Shown here piece after piece: positions 39,703 to 48,357 of a DNA stretch of 64,000 nucleotides (position 1 is the first letter of the stretch; each line of letters opens with the position of its first letter). The stretch comes from a virus. Below the pieces are notes generated by a model that was not told the origin of the DNA, did not search any database, and was given only the letters and a program-made list of their open reading frames with translations. The translations under genes and the position numbers were made by a program. The stretch is from positions 1-64,000 of IMG/VR virus record IMGVR_UViG_3300044695_008209. One strand, 5' to 3'.

Positions 39703-40139
39703 AGACCCCGTTGGGTTGGGCGAGGGCTCAGCTGATCGCAGATCACCTGGTCAAGCCCCCGCCTTACGGGTCTCTCCTCGAGCTCATGTGCCTGGTCGTC
39801 CAACGCGAACGAGCACAACTCCGGGTCCTGGGGGCCCGCGCGCAAGCGCAGGCGGCACTGGGTGGAGAGAGCGCAGAAGCAGCCTTCAAGGACTTCGTCA
39901 ACGCGAGCAACCGAGTTGAGACCGAGGACGTCAAGAAGCGGCTGCAGGTGCAGCTCGAGAAGCTCAAGGAGATCAAGGAGATCAGGTTCAAGCCGATGGA
40001 AGTGACCGGGAAGCAGCTCAAGCTGCCGAAGGTGACCGCGGGACAGCTCCGGGAGGCCGGAGTCCTCACCGACCAGATGAGACCCGCAGGACTGCCACAA
40101 CGCCCGCAGAGGGCACGAACGCAGAGGATCAGCAGATGA
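39699..40139 (+). CDS. hypothetical protein, 146 aa
   Basis: Start ATG 39699 in an ATGA overlap. Helical with a Lys/Glu-rich coiled coil (VKKRLQVQLEKLKEIKEI). Unrecognised. Confidence 0.55.
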   Translation: MKTPLGWARAQLIADHLVKPPPYGSLLELMCLVVQRERAQLRVLGARAQAQAALGGESAEAAFKDFVNASNRVETEDVKKRLQVQLEKLKEIKEIRFKPMEVTGKQLKLPKVTAGQLREAGVLTDQMRPAGLPQRPQRARTQRISR

Positions 40140-40453
40140 CAATCGACCTCCACCTGATCGGCGCGGGCGAGTTTCGCTCCTTCCGGGAGGACATCCAGGA
40201 CACCACGTACTTCCTGCGTTTCCTGCGGGCGGACGGGGCCATGTTCGACCTCTCCGCGACGGAGGAACAGCTCGGGCGGGTCCTCGGCTTCGCTGCATCG
40301 GCGGAGCCTGCCACCGAGGACCCGCCCGCCCCGCCGCTTCGCGCTGCGTCCCCGCCCGCCCCGGACGAGGATGCCCCGCCGCCTCTGCAGCTCCGCCGCC
40401 CGGCAGTGGCTCCCGTCCTGTTCCAGACCGATGACGACGAGCACGAGCTGTGA
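40136..40453 (+). CDS. hypothetical protein, 105 aa
   Basis: Folded N-terminal 55 residues and a proline/alanine-rich tail. ATGA overlaps on both sides. Unrecognised. Confidence 0.5.
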   Translation: MTIDLHLIGAGEFRSFREDIQDTTYFLRFLRADGAMFDLSATEEQLGRVLGFAASAEPATEDPPAPPLRAASPPAPDEDAPPPLQLRRPAVAPVLFQTDDDEHEL

Positions 40454-40803
40454 GCACCGCGAGCTCCCTCGCCCTGCTGAGGATCGAGCACAAGCTCGAT
40501 CTTCTCCTCGCGTCTCTCAGCGCGAAGGACCCTGCGCTCCGTGTGCTCCTCGCAGAGGCAACAGGGCTGAGGGACTACAACGGCGACACCTGCCCGACCT
40601 GTCAGACGGAGATCAAGATCCGCTCCGACCTGACCACTGAAGAGTATGTCCGGACCTGCGGGTGCCGGCCCGAGATCCTCATCATCCCGGGAATCTCGGA
40701 TCTGAACATCCCGATCGTCGAAAAGAAGCCGACCGTCCACCCCCACGAACCAGAGGAACCCGACAATGCCGAAGTCCCAACTCCGAGCACGCGCCAAGGC
40801 TGA
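40450..40803 (+). CDS. zinc-motif hypothetical protein, 117 aa
   Basis: GTG start. N-terminal helix, then TCPTCQTEIK and TCGC, a possible small zinc site; C-terminus acidic and proline-rich. Confidence 0.5.
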   Translation: MSTASSLALLRIEHKLDLLLASLSAKDPALRVLLAEATGLRDYNGDTCPTCQTEIKIRSDLTTEEYVRTCGCRPEILIIPGISDLNIPIVEKKPTVHPHEPEEPDNAEVPTPSTRQG

Positions 40804-41107
40804 GATCTTCCAGTGCATCATCTACGACACGAAGTCGCGGAAGCGCGCCATCGTGGTCTACGCCTGCGGTGACGACGTGAAGTGGTCGACCGACATCTTC
40901 GGGCTCTTCGACCGCGACCGCGTCAACGACGCCCCGAAGTGGCTGAAGGACCAGATCTTGGACCTCCCGGCGGATGCCGAGGCGCTGGACTTCCGCGGCC
41001 GCCCGGTGACGGGGAGCCCGCCGCAGCCCCAGGACAACGCTCCCGTGCTTCGGATGCCCGAGGGCGAGTCTCTCGGCGACGAGGACTCCATCCGGCAGGG
41101 GGTCTGA
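40766..41107 (+). CDS. hypothetical protein, 113 aa
   Basis: Basic start (MPKSQLRARAKAEIF), then a beta-rich half (AIVVYACGDDVKW) and an acidic end. Overlaps the previous gene by 38 bases. Unrecognised. Confidence 0.5.
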   Translation: MPKSQLRARAKAEIFQCIIYDTKSRKRAIVVYACGDDVKWSTDIFGLFDRDRVNDAPKWLKDQILDLPADAEALDFRGRPVTGSPPQPQDNAPVLRMPEGESLGDEDSIRQGV

Positions 41108-41108
41108 C

Positions 41109-41480
41109 GTGTACAGCGTCGACAAGATCCGGCCCCAGCCAGGGTGGGCGCTCTGCCGCACCCTGAAGCCGGTCACCTCCACGCGGAGCGGGCTCGTCTT
41201 GGCCGCGGGTGACCTGGAGACGGGAAAGACCACCGAAGCCGTCGCCGAGGTCCTCCGCGTCACGCCCGCCGTCGCCGATGGCGGGCGTGAGGTCGATCCC
41301 GGTTTCCAGGCGGGAGACAAGATCCTCATCCGTGACTTCGTGAAGTTCGCCAATCCGGTGGGCGATCTCGTCGGTGCGGATCGGAACGACCGCGTCTTCC
41401 TCCTCAACAACACGGACGCGTTCGCCGTGGTGAGCGGCCCCGGGACGCTCGGCTACTACGGCGAATACCAACTCGAGTAG
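41109..41480 (+). CDS. GroES-like co-chaperonin, 123 aa
   Basis: Cpn10 caps GroEL so that client proteins fold inside; phages such as T4 (gp31) and RB49 supply their own for capsid protein folding. IRPQPGWALCRTLK at the start, a mobile-loop region SGLVLAAGDLETGKT, VDPGFQAGDKILIRDFVKFA, and DRVFLLNNTDAFAVVSG at the end match the Cpn10 barrel order. GTG start. Confidence 0.75.
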   Translation: MYSVDKIRPQPGWALCRTLKPVTSTRSGLVLAAGDLETGKTTEAVAEVLRVTPAVADGGREVDPGFQAGDKILIRDFVKFANPVGDLVGADRNDRVFLLNNTDAFAVVSGPGTLGYYGEYQLE

Positions 41481-41489
41481 GAGGGCGGC

Positions 41490-41732
41490 ATGCCTGGTAA
41501 CAAGGACGATCGCCTCCAGCTTCGGATGGAGCCGGAGCTCAAGGACTGGTTCAAGGACGATGCCGCCCCCGAAGGCGGCATGAGCCGCGTCGTCCACCAG
41601 CATGTCGCAGCCCGCTACGAGAAGAAGACCGGCAAACCTTGGAAAGGGAGCACCTCCGATGGAACGACAAAGACTGATCCCGGTGACGGAGGAGCGGCCG
41701 ATCTCGCGGAGCACGGTGCCGGGACTGATTGA
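41490..41732 (+). CDS. ribbon-helix-helix-like small protein, 80 aa
   Basis: RLQLRMEPELKDWFKDDA followed by MSRVVHQHVAARY looks like an Arc/MetJ strand-helix-helix. The tail overlaps the next gene by 74 bases. Possible small repressor; weak. Confidence 0.45.
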   Translation: MPGNKDDRLQLRMEPELKDWFKDDAAPEGGMSRVVHQHVAARYEKKTGKPWKGSTSDGTTKTDPGDGGAADLAEHGAGTD

Positions 41733-42198
41733 GGCGTTCCAGGACGCGTTCCGCCATCCCTACAAGGTCGAGCTCCTCGTGTACCGCCGAGGGGAGCCCA
41801 CGTTCACTGTGGAGCGCCTCGTGCCGGAGAGCGCTCAACCCGGGAAGGAGGGAGCGGAAGACGGGATGGAGCAGTTCCTCACCCCCTTCCAGATGATCCG
41901 TCAGCACGCGGAGCTCGAGATCCAGGAACCGTACGGCCTCCTCCTGGAAGCGATCAGCCGTGCGATCCAGTCCCTCACGACCCGCGGGTTCAAGCTCACG
42001 ATGTTCGTCTGCTCCGACAAGGCGCTGGTGCGGAAGATGGGTCGAGACCTCCGCATCGAGGACATCTGGCAGGTGCCGCTCCACGAGGACCCGGACGCCC
42101 AGGACGGCGGGGTCTTCGTCGTCGGGTCCAAGACGGGCTCCAACATCCGGGACATCGAGACGGCAGTCATGTGCCGCATGGAAGGGGGCGTGCTGTGA
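41659..42198 (+). CDS. hypothetical protein, 179 aa
   Basis: Start ATG 41659 (MERQRLIPVTEERP) behind GGAAAGGGAG. Alpha/beta with KLTMFVCSDKALVRKMG and VFVVGSKTG. Unrecognised. Confidence 0.55.
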   Translation: MERQRLIPVTEERPISRSTVPGLIEAFQDAFRHPYKVELLVYRRGEPTFTVERLVPESAQPGKEGAEDGMEQFLTPFQMIRQHAELEIQEPYGLLLEAISRAIQSLTTRGFKLTMFVCSDKALVRKMGRDLRIEDIWQVPLHEDPDAQDGGVFVVGSKTGSNIRDIETAVMCRMEGGVL

Positions 42199-42875
42199 TC
42201 GCCGAGCTGTGCACGACCAACATCATCGAGGTCATCGCCGAGGCCATCGACCCGGAGAACCAGTCCGGGAAGATCGTCCTCAAGGTCCTGGAGGAGAAGC
42301 TCTGGATCCGGATGATGCAGGACCTCCTGCGCGCCGCGAACCCGCCAGACGGGTCCTTCGGCCTGGAGGCGCACAAGGTCTTCCACCTGGGCCAGGCAGG
42401 GGTCCAGTACACTTGGATTCTGGTGGTGTGGGGCGACCCGACGGACATCCTTCCGGCACTGACGGCCATCTTGGGCCGGAAGGTCGCTGCGCCGCCGGCG
42501 TTCGCGCTGGGCCGCGCCGCCCCGACTGCTCGGACCTCGGCGACGGCCCCGGCCGCTCCGTCGCCGACGAAGACTCCCAGGCCACCGCGCGCTGCCGATG
42601 CCGATGAGGACGCCCCGCTTCCCGAGGTCCGACTGGTCCTGAAGGAAGGGACCCACAACATCAAGCGGGTCGAGGACGTCGACAACGGCGTGACCAAGAC
42701 GCGCACAACGATCAAGTTGGCCCACGTGCGGGGCGAGCGCTTCGTCAGGAACAAGAACCAGCACGAGACCATCACGCTCGACAGCGGGCGAGGGCGGTTC
42801 AAGGCTGTGGTGCAAGGCCTCACGTCAGAGGCAGGATTCTCGTATCGCCGTGAAGGCGGGGATGGAGCGCTGTGA
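42195..42875 (+). CDS. hypothetical protein, 226 aa
   Basis: GTG start in a GTGA overlap. N-terminal domain (residues 1-95), an Ala/Pro-rich linker (AAPTARTSATAPAAPS), then a basic C-terminal domain. Unrecognised. Confidence 0.55.
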   Translation: MIAELCTTNIIEVIAEAIDPENQSGKIVLKVLEEKLWIRMMQDLLRAANPPDGSFGLEAHKVFHLGQAGVQYTWILVVWGDPTDILPALTAILGRKVAAPPAFALGRAAPTARTSATAPAAPSPTKTPRPPRAADADEDAPLPEVRLVLKEGTHNIKRVEDVDNGVTKTRTTIKLAHVRGERFVRNKNQHETITLDSGRGRFKAVVQGLTSEAGFSYRREGGDGAL

Positions 42876-43645
42876 TGATCGACCAGAACGCCGCAGCCCG
42901 ACGGAGCAAGATCGGGAGCTTGAGCTCGGGAGCCGTCCCGCACTACAAGAGGGGGACGAAGGCCCCCGCACCGCTGGGTGTGGACGGGAGCGAGGCCGGG
43001 ACGGAGGCGCTGAAGAGCCTTCTCGCCCGGGAGCCGGTGGAGAAGCTCGAGAGCGCGGGCAAGTTCTCGCGCGCCAAGTGGAAGCTCCAGATCTGGATCA
43101 AGTCGGGGCGCTCCATCCACAAGCCCTTCACGTTCACCCTCTCCTTCTGGGAATCCGGGAAGCGCCTGCACGGTGGCGGCGACGAGTCGGCCTTCATCTG
43201 CCGCCGGAATCCGAACGCCCCGAAACCGGTGCGCCCTCCCTTCCTCGCGATCGGACACAGCTCGACCTTCAAGAAGGAGGCGACTGCGGACGGGTGCGAC
43301 GGCATCATCCCCGGCGAAAACGTGATCGGTGGCTTCGCGATCTGCCCGGACTGCGGGATCCGCTGGGACACCGAGCACATCGCCGACTCCCTCTTCTACG
43401 TCCTCCCCGTCGAGGTCGCGGCCACCGTCATCGCCCAGTGGTTCAGGAAGCTGGACAGCAACTGCGACCTGTACCTGAAGTACCGGGACGAGGACATCCG
43501 GGTCAAGATGATGGCGCAATCCTACGGCTTGCACGAGGCCATGCGACACAAGGGCCTGATGATCTACTCGCTGGCGCGACTCATGCGAGATCTGGCCGGA
43601 GAGGCTACCTTGGAGTCTCGCATCAAGGCGGTCCTCCTGGCGTGA
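42875..43645 (+). CDS. hypothetical protein with CPDCG zinc pair, 256 aa
   Basis: Tandem GTG-ATG at the overlap; the ATG is chosen because GGAG is 7 bases away. ICPDCGIRWDTEHIADSLFY near residue 160 plus an earlier FICRRNP may form a zinc site. Unrecognised; probably head or tail assembly given its setting. Confidence 0.55.
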   Translation: MIDQNAAARRSKIGSLSSGAVPHYKRGTKAPAPLGVDGSEAGTEALKSLLAREPVEKLESAGKFSRAKWKLQIWIKSGRSIHKPFTFTLSFWESGKRLHGGGDESAFICRRNPNAPKPVRPPFLAIGHSSTFKKEATADGCDGIIPGENVIGGFAICPDCGIRWDTEHIADSLFYVLPVEVAATVIAQWFRKLDSNCDLYLKYRDEDIRVKMMAQSYGLHEAMRHKGLMIYSLARLMRDLAGEATLESRIKAVLLA

Positions 43646-43667
43646 GGACTCCAGCACCTCCGCGGAG

Positions 43668-43673
43668 TATGCT
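43668..43673 (+). promoter_or_regulatory. TATGCT -10 for leaderless start
   Basis: TATGCT six bases before ATG 43680, with no ribosome site and no clear -35. Confidence 0.45.
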
Positions 43674-43679
43674 CTCCTC

Positions 43680-44264
43680 ATGATCGACCAACACCAGGTG
43701 CACTTCTGCTTCGCCGAGATCACCAAGGCCGCTGCGATGCCGGGTGCCCTGGCACGTGCTGGGATCGGAGCTGCCGCCGGTGCCATCGCTGACGGCGGTC
43801 CCGCGGCGATGCACGCGCTCCGGGCGCACTCGGACGTGACTCGCCTTCGCGCTGCGGGAGCCCTCTCGCCCGAGCAGGAGAAGGCGTTCACTGCCCGCCA
43901 GAAGATCCACGCGGGCTCGCACGCCCTGCGCGGGGCACTCCTCGGCGCGGCCGGCGGTGTGGCCCTCCCGCACGCTGCGACCGCGGTGAAGAAGTACTCC
44001 GGAGAGGCCGCTGCACACCTCGGGCGCGAGTTCGGCCGCGGGGCTGCCGAGCACGCAGCTCCCGCTGCCAGGGCCGCGATGCACGAGGTCGCCGGCGCCG
44101 CGCCGGCCGTGGGACGTGCCGCAGCGGCGGGCGCCGCAGGTGCCGCAGGTGCCGTGGGAGAGAACGCAGCACGCGGCGCGGTCAAGGGCGCCAAGGACGC
44201 GCTGACTCCCTCCTGGGCCGGGCGACTCAAGGAGCACGCCGCGCGCTTCATGCGGGAGGAGTAG
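43680..44264 (+). CDS. Ala/Gly-rich virion-like protein, 194 aa
   Basis: N-terminus HFCFAEITKAA, then long Ala/Gly-rich amphipathic helices (ARAGIGAAAGAIADGG, AAAAGAAGAAGAVGENAA). Composition fits an internal virion or membrane-interacting protein. A similar F..EI.K/A signature starts other small genes near 63 kb. Confidence 0.5.
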   Translation: MIDQHQVHFCFAEITKAAAMPGALARAGIGAAAGAIADGGPAAMHALRAHSDVTRLRAAGALSPEQEKAFTARQKIHAGSHALRGALLGAAGGVALPHAATAVKKYSGEAAAHLGREFGRGAAEHAAPAARAAMHEVAGAAPAVGRAAAAGAAGAAGAVGENAARGAVKGAKDALTPSWAGRLKEHAARFMREE

Positions 44265-44266
44265 TC

Positions 44267-45964
44267 GTGCCAACGGACGTTCCAGGGCTGCTCTCCTCCA
44301 TGGGTCCCCCCGGCGAGTGGTCGGGAGCCGTGGCAGGGACCGTCTCGCCCGAACAGCGGCAGGACCTCCTCCGCGCGTGGCGCTCGATGTCCGCAGAGGA
44401 GAGGAACACGATCGTCGCGAAGTGGCGTGAGCGCTTCAACGCACCAGCGGACAAGACGGCGTCGGAGGGCCGCGTCACCGCCGGCATCCTCCACGCCCTG
44501 GGCCATGCGGCCGCAGCTGAGCGGGTCGCCGTGGGCGGTCAGCGCGCGGCCGCGTACCTGCGCTCTGCGCTGCTGCACGAACCGTCGTGGCAGCCGGCTG
44601 CGCTCAAGCGTCCCACCGAGGTGATCAAGCGCGCGGGCCTGCCCGTCTCGAAGGAGCACAGGGAAGCTGCGCGCCGCGTCGACACGCACTTCCGCAGCAA
44701 CGACCCCAAGAAGTGGGACACCCTCATGGACAACGTGCAGCGCAAGTCCTTCGTGGCCGCGGTGAAGCAGGACACCCGGGCTGATCCCAAGTTCGAGCGC
44801 CACGTCGACCAGATGGGGCGGCTCCTCACCGGGAAGGCGATCGGGAAGGTCGGGCAGTACGACATCGTCCGGATGCGTGGAGGCGGCATCGGCTGCACCT
44901 GCCCCGACTGGCGCTACAAGAAGTCGGTCGCCAGTGCCGGCGAGCAGGACTGCAAGCACATTGCGGAGTGGAGAGCGACGAAGGGGGTGAAGACCGCCGC
45001 GGCCCTCTCCCCGACCACCGCCAAGAAGGTCTTCGCAGCAGGCACGGCACTCGGACTTGGGGCCCTGGCCGTAGGCCTGCACCGCAACGCGAAGAGCACC
45101 CAGTTCACGCCGGCGCAGAAGCAGATGCGCAGCCTGGCCATGCACGAGGTCGCGGGGCTCGGCATGCTGGCCAGCCCGTACGCCGCGTCCCTCGCGTCCG
45201 CCGGCGCAGAGGCCCTCTCGGGACGTCCAGGACGTGTAGGTGTCGCAGCCCGCGCTGCGCACGCGGTGCTGGAGCCGCTCTCGCACGCGATGCACGGTGG
45301 CGAGGGGCACTCCACCGTCCTCCCGCACGCGAACGAACTCCTCGGCCTCGGGCTCCTCGTGCGCCCGTCGATGCAGGAGCTGCACCACCTGAACTCCCAG
45401 ATGAAGAAGCACGGTATGGCTGCGGTAGACCGCACCGAGGTGCTCAACGACGTCGGGTTCCACACGAGGGACAACAGGTACGTCACCTTGACCGACAAGA
45501 AGTACCTGAGCGCGCTCGCGGACGGGCACATCAAGGACAACAAGGTCTTCAAGGTCCCGCACGATGTCCAGCGGCTGCACGAGCGCCTATACGATCAGGG
45601 GCTGAAGCTCCCGCACAAAGACGCCGCGATCTACCTGCGCATGGAGCACGCTGCCGCGCAGACGCCGGGAGGCAACCGCATCAAGGTGCCGGGCGAAGCA
45701 CATGCCCCTGTTCATCTCGTAGGGGACCATGGCGTTCTACGCGATCTTGGAAACCTCACGTGGTCGCCAGACAAGAAGGGACGCGGAATCCTTACGACCT
45801 TCCGCACCCCCGAGATGGGGCTAAGAACACCGTTGACCGGACAGGCGGGCCGCAGCACTCTCCTCGCCGATGTGTTCAGCCACGAGCCGAAGCTCATGGC
45901 TGAACACAAGGAGCTTCGGAACGCGGCGCGCCGGTTCCTCGGGGCGTCGGTCAAGTCCCTGTAG
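44267..45964 (+). CDS. SWIM-motif protein, 565 aa
   Basis: GTG start. Around residue 205 is CTCPDWRYKK...GEQDCKHIAEW, a C-x-C-x(n)-C-x-H zinc motif of the SWIM family, which binds DNA or protein partners. Preceded by a basic helical region and followed by an Ala-rich hydrophobic stretch (KVFAAGTALGLGALAVGL). The C-terminal third is soluble. Could be an injected or internal virion protein. Confidence 0.6.
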   Translation: MPTDVPGLLSSMGPPGEWSGAVAGTVSPEQRQDLLRAWRSMSAEERNTIVAKWRERFNAPADKTASEGRVTAGILHALGHAAAAERVAVGGQRAAAYLRSALLHEPSWQPAALKRPTEVIKRAGLPVSKEHREAARRVDTHFRSNDPKKWDTLMDNVQRKSFVAAVKQDTRADPKFERHVDQMGRLLTGKAIGKVGQYDIVRMRGGGIGCTCPDWRYKKSVASAGEQDCKHIAEWRATKGVKTAAALSPTTAKKVFAAGTALGLGALAVGLHRNAKSTQFTPAQKQMRSLAMHEVAGLGMLASPYAASLASAGAEALSGRPGRVGVAARAAHAVLEPLSHAMHGGEGHSTVLPHANELLGLGLLVRPSMQELHHLNSQMKKHGMAAVDRTEVLNDVGFHTRDNRYVTLTDKKYLSALADGHIKDNKVFKVPHDVQRLHERLYDQGLKLPHKDAAIYLRMEHAAAQTPGGNRIKVPGEAHAPVHLVGDHGVLRDLGNLTWSPDKKGRGILTTFRTPEMGLRTPLTGQAGRSTLLADVFSHEPKLMAEHKELRNAARRFLGASVKSL

Positions 45965-46262
45965 GACCATCCCGGTGCGTGCGCACCAAGATGCGCAGGA
46001 CCCGGTCGTTCTTGACCCAGACGTGCACGGACGCGTGCGGGTACGCCACCACGATTTCCGCGGTGTCCGCATCCGCGTCCGTGCATCCAGGCAGGACATC
46101 AAGCAGCAAAAGCTGCGACTCCTCCTTCGTTTCCTCGTGTGTCCTCTCCGTGTACTGGAGGCGGGAGCCGTGCGGCCCTTCGTGGATCCAGGTCTCTTCC
46201 CCAACAGGGACCGTGACCTCTCCCCCGCCGGGAAGCTCCAACGTCTTCGGGATCTTCTCCAT
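45951..46262 (-). CDS. hypothetical protein, 103 aa
   Basis: Start ATG 46262 overlaps the previous stop. Acidic, beta-rich, with HVWVKNDRVLRILV at the end. Its 3' end overlaps the convergent SWIM gene by 14 bases. Confidence 0.5.
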   Translation of the reverse strand: MEKIPKTLELPGGGEVTVPVGEETWIHEGPHGSRLQYTERTHEETKEESQLLLLDVLPGCTDADADTAEIVVAYPHASVHVWVKNDRVLRILVRTHRDGPTGT

Positions 46263-46447
46263 CACACCACCGTCATACGGCGGCAGGCCTGGCGGTTCGC
46301 CTCCTTCTTCCTGTCGCGCTGCACCAAGTGCATACCGCGCCACTCGTGGACACTGCCTCCGGCCGCGAAGTGCTCCTTGCGGATCACTCCCTGGACGGCG
46401 CGCAGGCGCTTGATGATCGCCTGCGCGCTCTTGTTCTTCTGAGTCAT
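46262..46447 (-). CDS. basic hypothetical protein, 61 aa
   Basis: Arg/Lys-rich helical peptide (IIKRLRAVQGVIRKEH, DRKKEANRQACRR). Leader GAGGTGAACC and promoter at 46464. Possibly nucleic-acid binding. Confidence 0.5.
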   Translation of the reverse strand: MTQKNKSAQAIIKRLRAVQGVIRKEHFAAGGSVHEWRGMHLVQRDRKKEANRQACRRMTVV

Positions 46448-46463
46448 GGTTCACCTCAGCTTC

Positions 46464-46469
46464 CTTATG
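46464..46469 (-). promoter_or_regulatory. CATAAG single-box promoter
   Basis: Minus strand TCTGGGCATAAGGAAGCTGAGGTGAACC, the right-most cassette of this type except those at 49.1, 54.3 and 54.7 kb. Confidence 0.7.
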
Positions 46470-46504
46470 CCCAGATCCGACCCGTGGTTGCGCGTGCCGT
46501 AGAA

Positions 46505-46514
46505 TGTGAGTACA
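46505..46514. promoter_or_regulatory. operator word TGTGAGTACA
   Basis: Single copy in the divergent gap, 17 bases of spacing from an upstream TTGCGC. The gap (46448-46661) also holds the palindrome ACGCCCGA-G-TCGGGCGT at 46561-46577 and nothing coding. Confidence 0.55.
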
Positions 46515-46661
46515 TCAGGGCTAAGAATGTTCACCGGCTCGCTTTCGTCGACCATCGACTACGCCCGAGTCGGGCGTCTACTCCCGCACTGTGGCCTGCA
46601 GGGCTGTAGCACCGGCAGTTTCAACACATGATCCTTATCCCCTGATTCTTCGGAGGTTGTA

Positions 46662-46922
46662 GTGCCCACTCTCGGCGAGTCCATCACCCAGGTGCGCGAC
46701 ATGGAGGGGCGCGCCGTCGTGCTCCGCACCGTCGCCTCCCACCTCCGCACGAAATACGTCTCGCGCGACTCGACCCCCGCCCTGGCGCAGATGCGCTCCC
46801 CTGACGGGAGCCCGGTCATCGAGGCGGTGATCGAGAACACGGCCGGGGAGTTCGAGCGGGAAGCCGCGCAGCTCGAGCAGGCAGTCAAGGCCGCGAAGGC
46901 CACCGAGGTGTCCGATGGGTAG
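46662..46922 (+). CDS. hypothetical protein, 86 aa
   Basis: GTG start behind CGGAGG. Helical, ending in a Lys/Ala-rich coiled-coil stretch. Unrecognised. Confidence 0.55.
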   Translation: MPTLGESITQVRDMEGRAVVLRTVASHLRTKYVSRDSTPALAQMRSPDGSPVIEAVIENTAGEFEREAAQLEQAVKAAKATEVSDG

Positions 46923-47421
46923 GGAGAAGGACGAGCAGAAGGCACGTGCGGCGACCCGCCGGGAGCGACTCCTGGACGAGCTCATGACCGGGGCCATGAC
47001 CGAGAACTGGGCCAAGAGCCCGAACCCGGTGAAGCGGCGCATCGGCCGGCTCGAGGTCGGCTGGCGCGAGGGTATCCAGTGGCTGGCCGAGGACATCCGC
47101 AAGATGTACCTCAACTTCACCACCGTCAGCGACGCCTACGACATCCTCGACGTCAACCTCGCCGCGATCAAGAGCCTCTGCATCGACAAGGGCATCTTCA
47201 CCGAGGAGCAGTTCACGTTGCGTCGGGACGACATCATGGCGTACGTGGACGCGGAGCGGACGCGCCGGCAGGCCGAGATGGAGGCGATCGCCGAGGCGGC
47301 GCGCGTCGAGGCTGCGAAGCCGCCCGAGGAGAAGGTCGATGCTGACCTGGTGCGGATGCACGACTCCGCGGCTGCCACCACGGACGAAGACCACATCCCC
47401 AAGAGCGCGACCCTGTTCTGA
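46915..47421 (+). CDS. hypothetical protein, 168 aa
   Basis: Basic N-terminus, then helices with VSDAYDILDVNLAAIKSLCI, reminiscent of a helix-turn-helix terminase-small-subunit-like core but not convincing. Overlaps the previous gene by 8 bases. Confidence 0.5.
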   Translation: MGREKDEQKARAATRRERLLDELMTGAMTENWAKSPNPVKRRIGRLEVGWREGIQWLAEDIRKMYLNFTTVSDAYDILDVNLAAIKSLCIDKGIFTEEQFTLRRDDIMAYVDAERTRRQAEMEAIAEAARVEAAKPPEEKVDADLVRMHDSAAATTDEDHIPKSATLF

Positions 47422-47422
47422 A

Positions 47423-47701
47423 CTACGCGTTCGTGGGAGGGTCCTCGCCGTCCGCGCGCTGAACGGGCGGCGTCGGCGTCTTCTTCGTCAGCCCGTGCTC
47501 GGCAGCATTGCCGCTGACGAAGGTGGCGAGGATGCCGGCCAATCCCAGCAGCAGAGAGTCGAGCTCGCTCTGCGAGATCTCGGGACCGTTCGGGCCCAGG
47601 CCACCGGCACCGAGTGCCAACAGGAACAGCATGAGCAGCGCCTTGTCGTAGGCATCGCCCTTGCGGCCAGCAGTCCGCACTGACTTCAGGAACGTGGTCA
47701 T
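47423..47701 (-). CDS. small membrane protein, holin-like, 92 aa
   Basis: Start ATG 47701 behind GAGGTGCAT. Two hydrophobic segments (ALLMLFLLALGAGGL, about 23-37, and LLLGLAGILATFVSG, about 52-66) with a charged, proline-rich C-terminus: the topology of a small class II holin. Minus-strand cassette with a TAGAAT -10 six bases before its GAGGTG. Confidence 0.55.
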   Translation of the reverse strand: MTTFLKSVRTAGRKGDAYDKALLMLFLLALGAGGLGPNGPEISQSELDSLLLGLAGILATFVSGNAAEHGLTKKTPTPPVQRADGEDPPTNA

Positions 47702-47738
47702 ATGCACCTCGTGGGCATTCTACAACGGAGGGATCCAG

Positions 47739-47969
47739 ATGCTTCAGGTCGTGCAGGAGTACTACTCCAATCTGCGGAAGGACGGGACCTTGTGGGGGTG
47801 TGGGCATCGCGTTGAGGATCTCGCGGTGGACGAGAACGGGCAGGTGGTGTGCGCGGTGTGCTCGGGCTACACTGCCCCTGAACGGCAACTCGTTGAAGCT
47901 GGACGGCGGAAGCGGGCTCGCCCTGCGGGAGCTGCGTTCCCGGCTGAACTACAAGGAGCAGTGCGCTGA
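47739..47969 (+). CDS. zinc-motif hypothetical protein, 76 aa
   Basis: Start ATG 47739 behind GGAGGG. WGCGHRVEDL...VCAVCSGY may hold one zinc. The C-terminal tail overlaps another open frame that ends at the next gene. Confidence 0.5.
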   Translation: MLQVVQEYYSNLRKDGTLWGCGHRVEDLAVDENGQVVCAVCSGYTAPERQLVEAGRRKRARPAGAAFPAELQGAVR

Positions 47970-47988
47970 CTCCTCGAAGGAGGAGTAG

Positions 47989-48357
47989 GTGTACGAGTAC
48001 AACGCGACGGTCGAGCGTGTGGTGGACGGAGACACGGTCGACCTGCTGATCGACCTGGGCTTCAAGATGCTGTACCGGCACTCGTGTCGGCTGTACGGCA
48101 TCAACGCGAACGAGCACGGGACGGAGGCAGGCGAGGCCGCGAAGGCGTACCTCACGCAGATGCTACCGGTCGGTATGAAGGTCGTCGTCAAGACGGAGAA
48201 GGACAAGGCCGAGAAGTACGGTCGAATCCTGGGCAGTCTCTACCTCGTGTCCGTGAAGAAGCGAAAGGTCGTGGTCGAGACCGTCTCGATCAACATGCGG
48301 CTGGTCACGGAGGGGCACGCCAAGGCCTGGGATGGTCAGGGCGCGAAGCCCGTGTAG
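47989..48357 (+). CDS. thermonuclease (staphylococcal nuclease-like), 122 aa
   Basis: SNase-fold nucleases cut DNA and RNA. YNATVERVVDGDTVDLLIDL gives the first catalytic Asp. RLYGINANEHGTEA carries the first Arg and the Glu, and KYGRILGSLY the second Arg; EGHAKAWDG closes the fold. No signal peptide, so it acts inside the cell. GTG start behind AAGGAGGAG. Confidence 0.85.
   Translation: MYEYNATVERVVDGDTVDLLIDLGFKMLYRHSCRLYGINANEHGTEAGEAAKAYLTQMLPVGMKVVVKTEKDKAEKYGRILGSLYLVSVKKRKVVVETVSINMRLVTEGHAKAWDGQGAKPV

Noticed and set aside
42167-45580. An open frame of over 1100 codons antisense to the late genes
   Set aside because: It is the reverse-strand shadow of GC-rich genes with GTG/ATG overlaps, ribosome sites and recognisable motifs on the plus strand; its composition is Arg/Pro/Leu/Ala only.
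46915-47421. Terminase small subunit
   Set aside because: Only a vague helix-turn-helix look; no large terminase is nearby.
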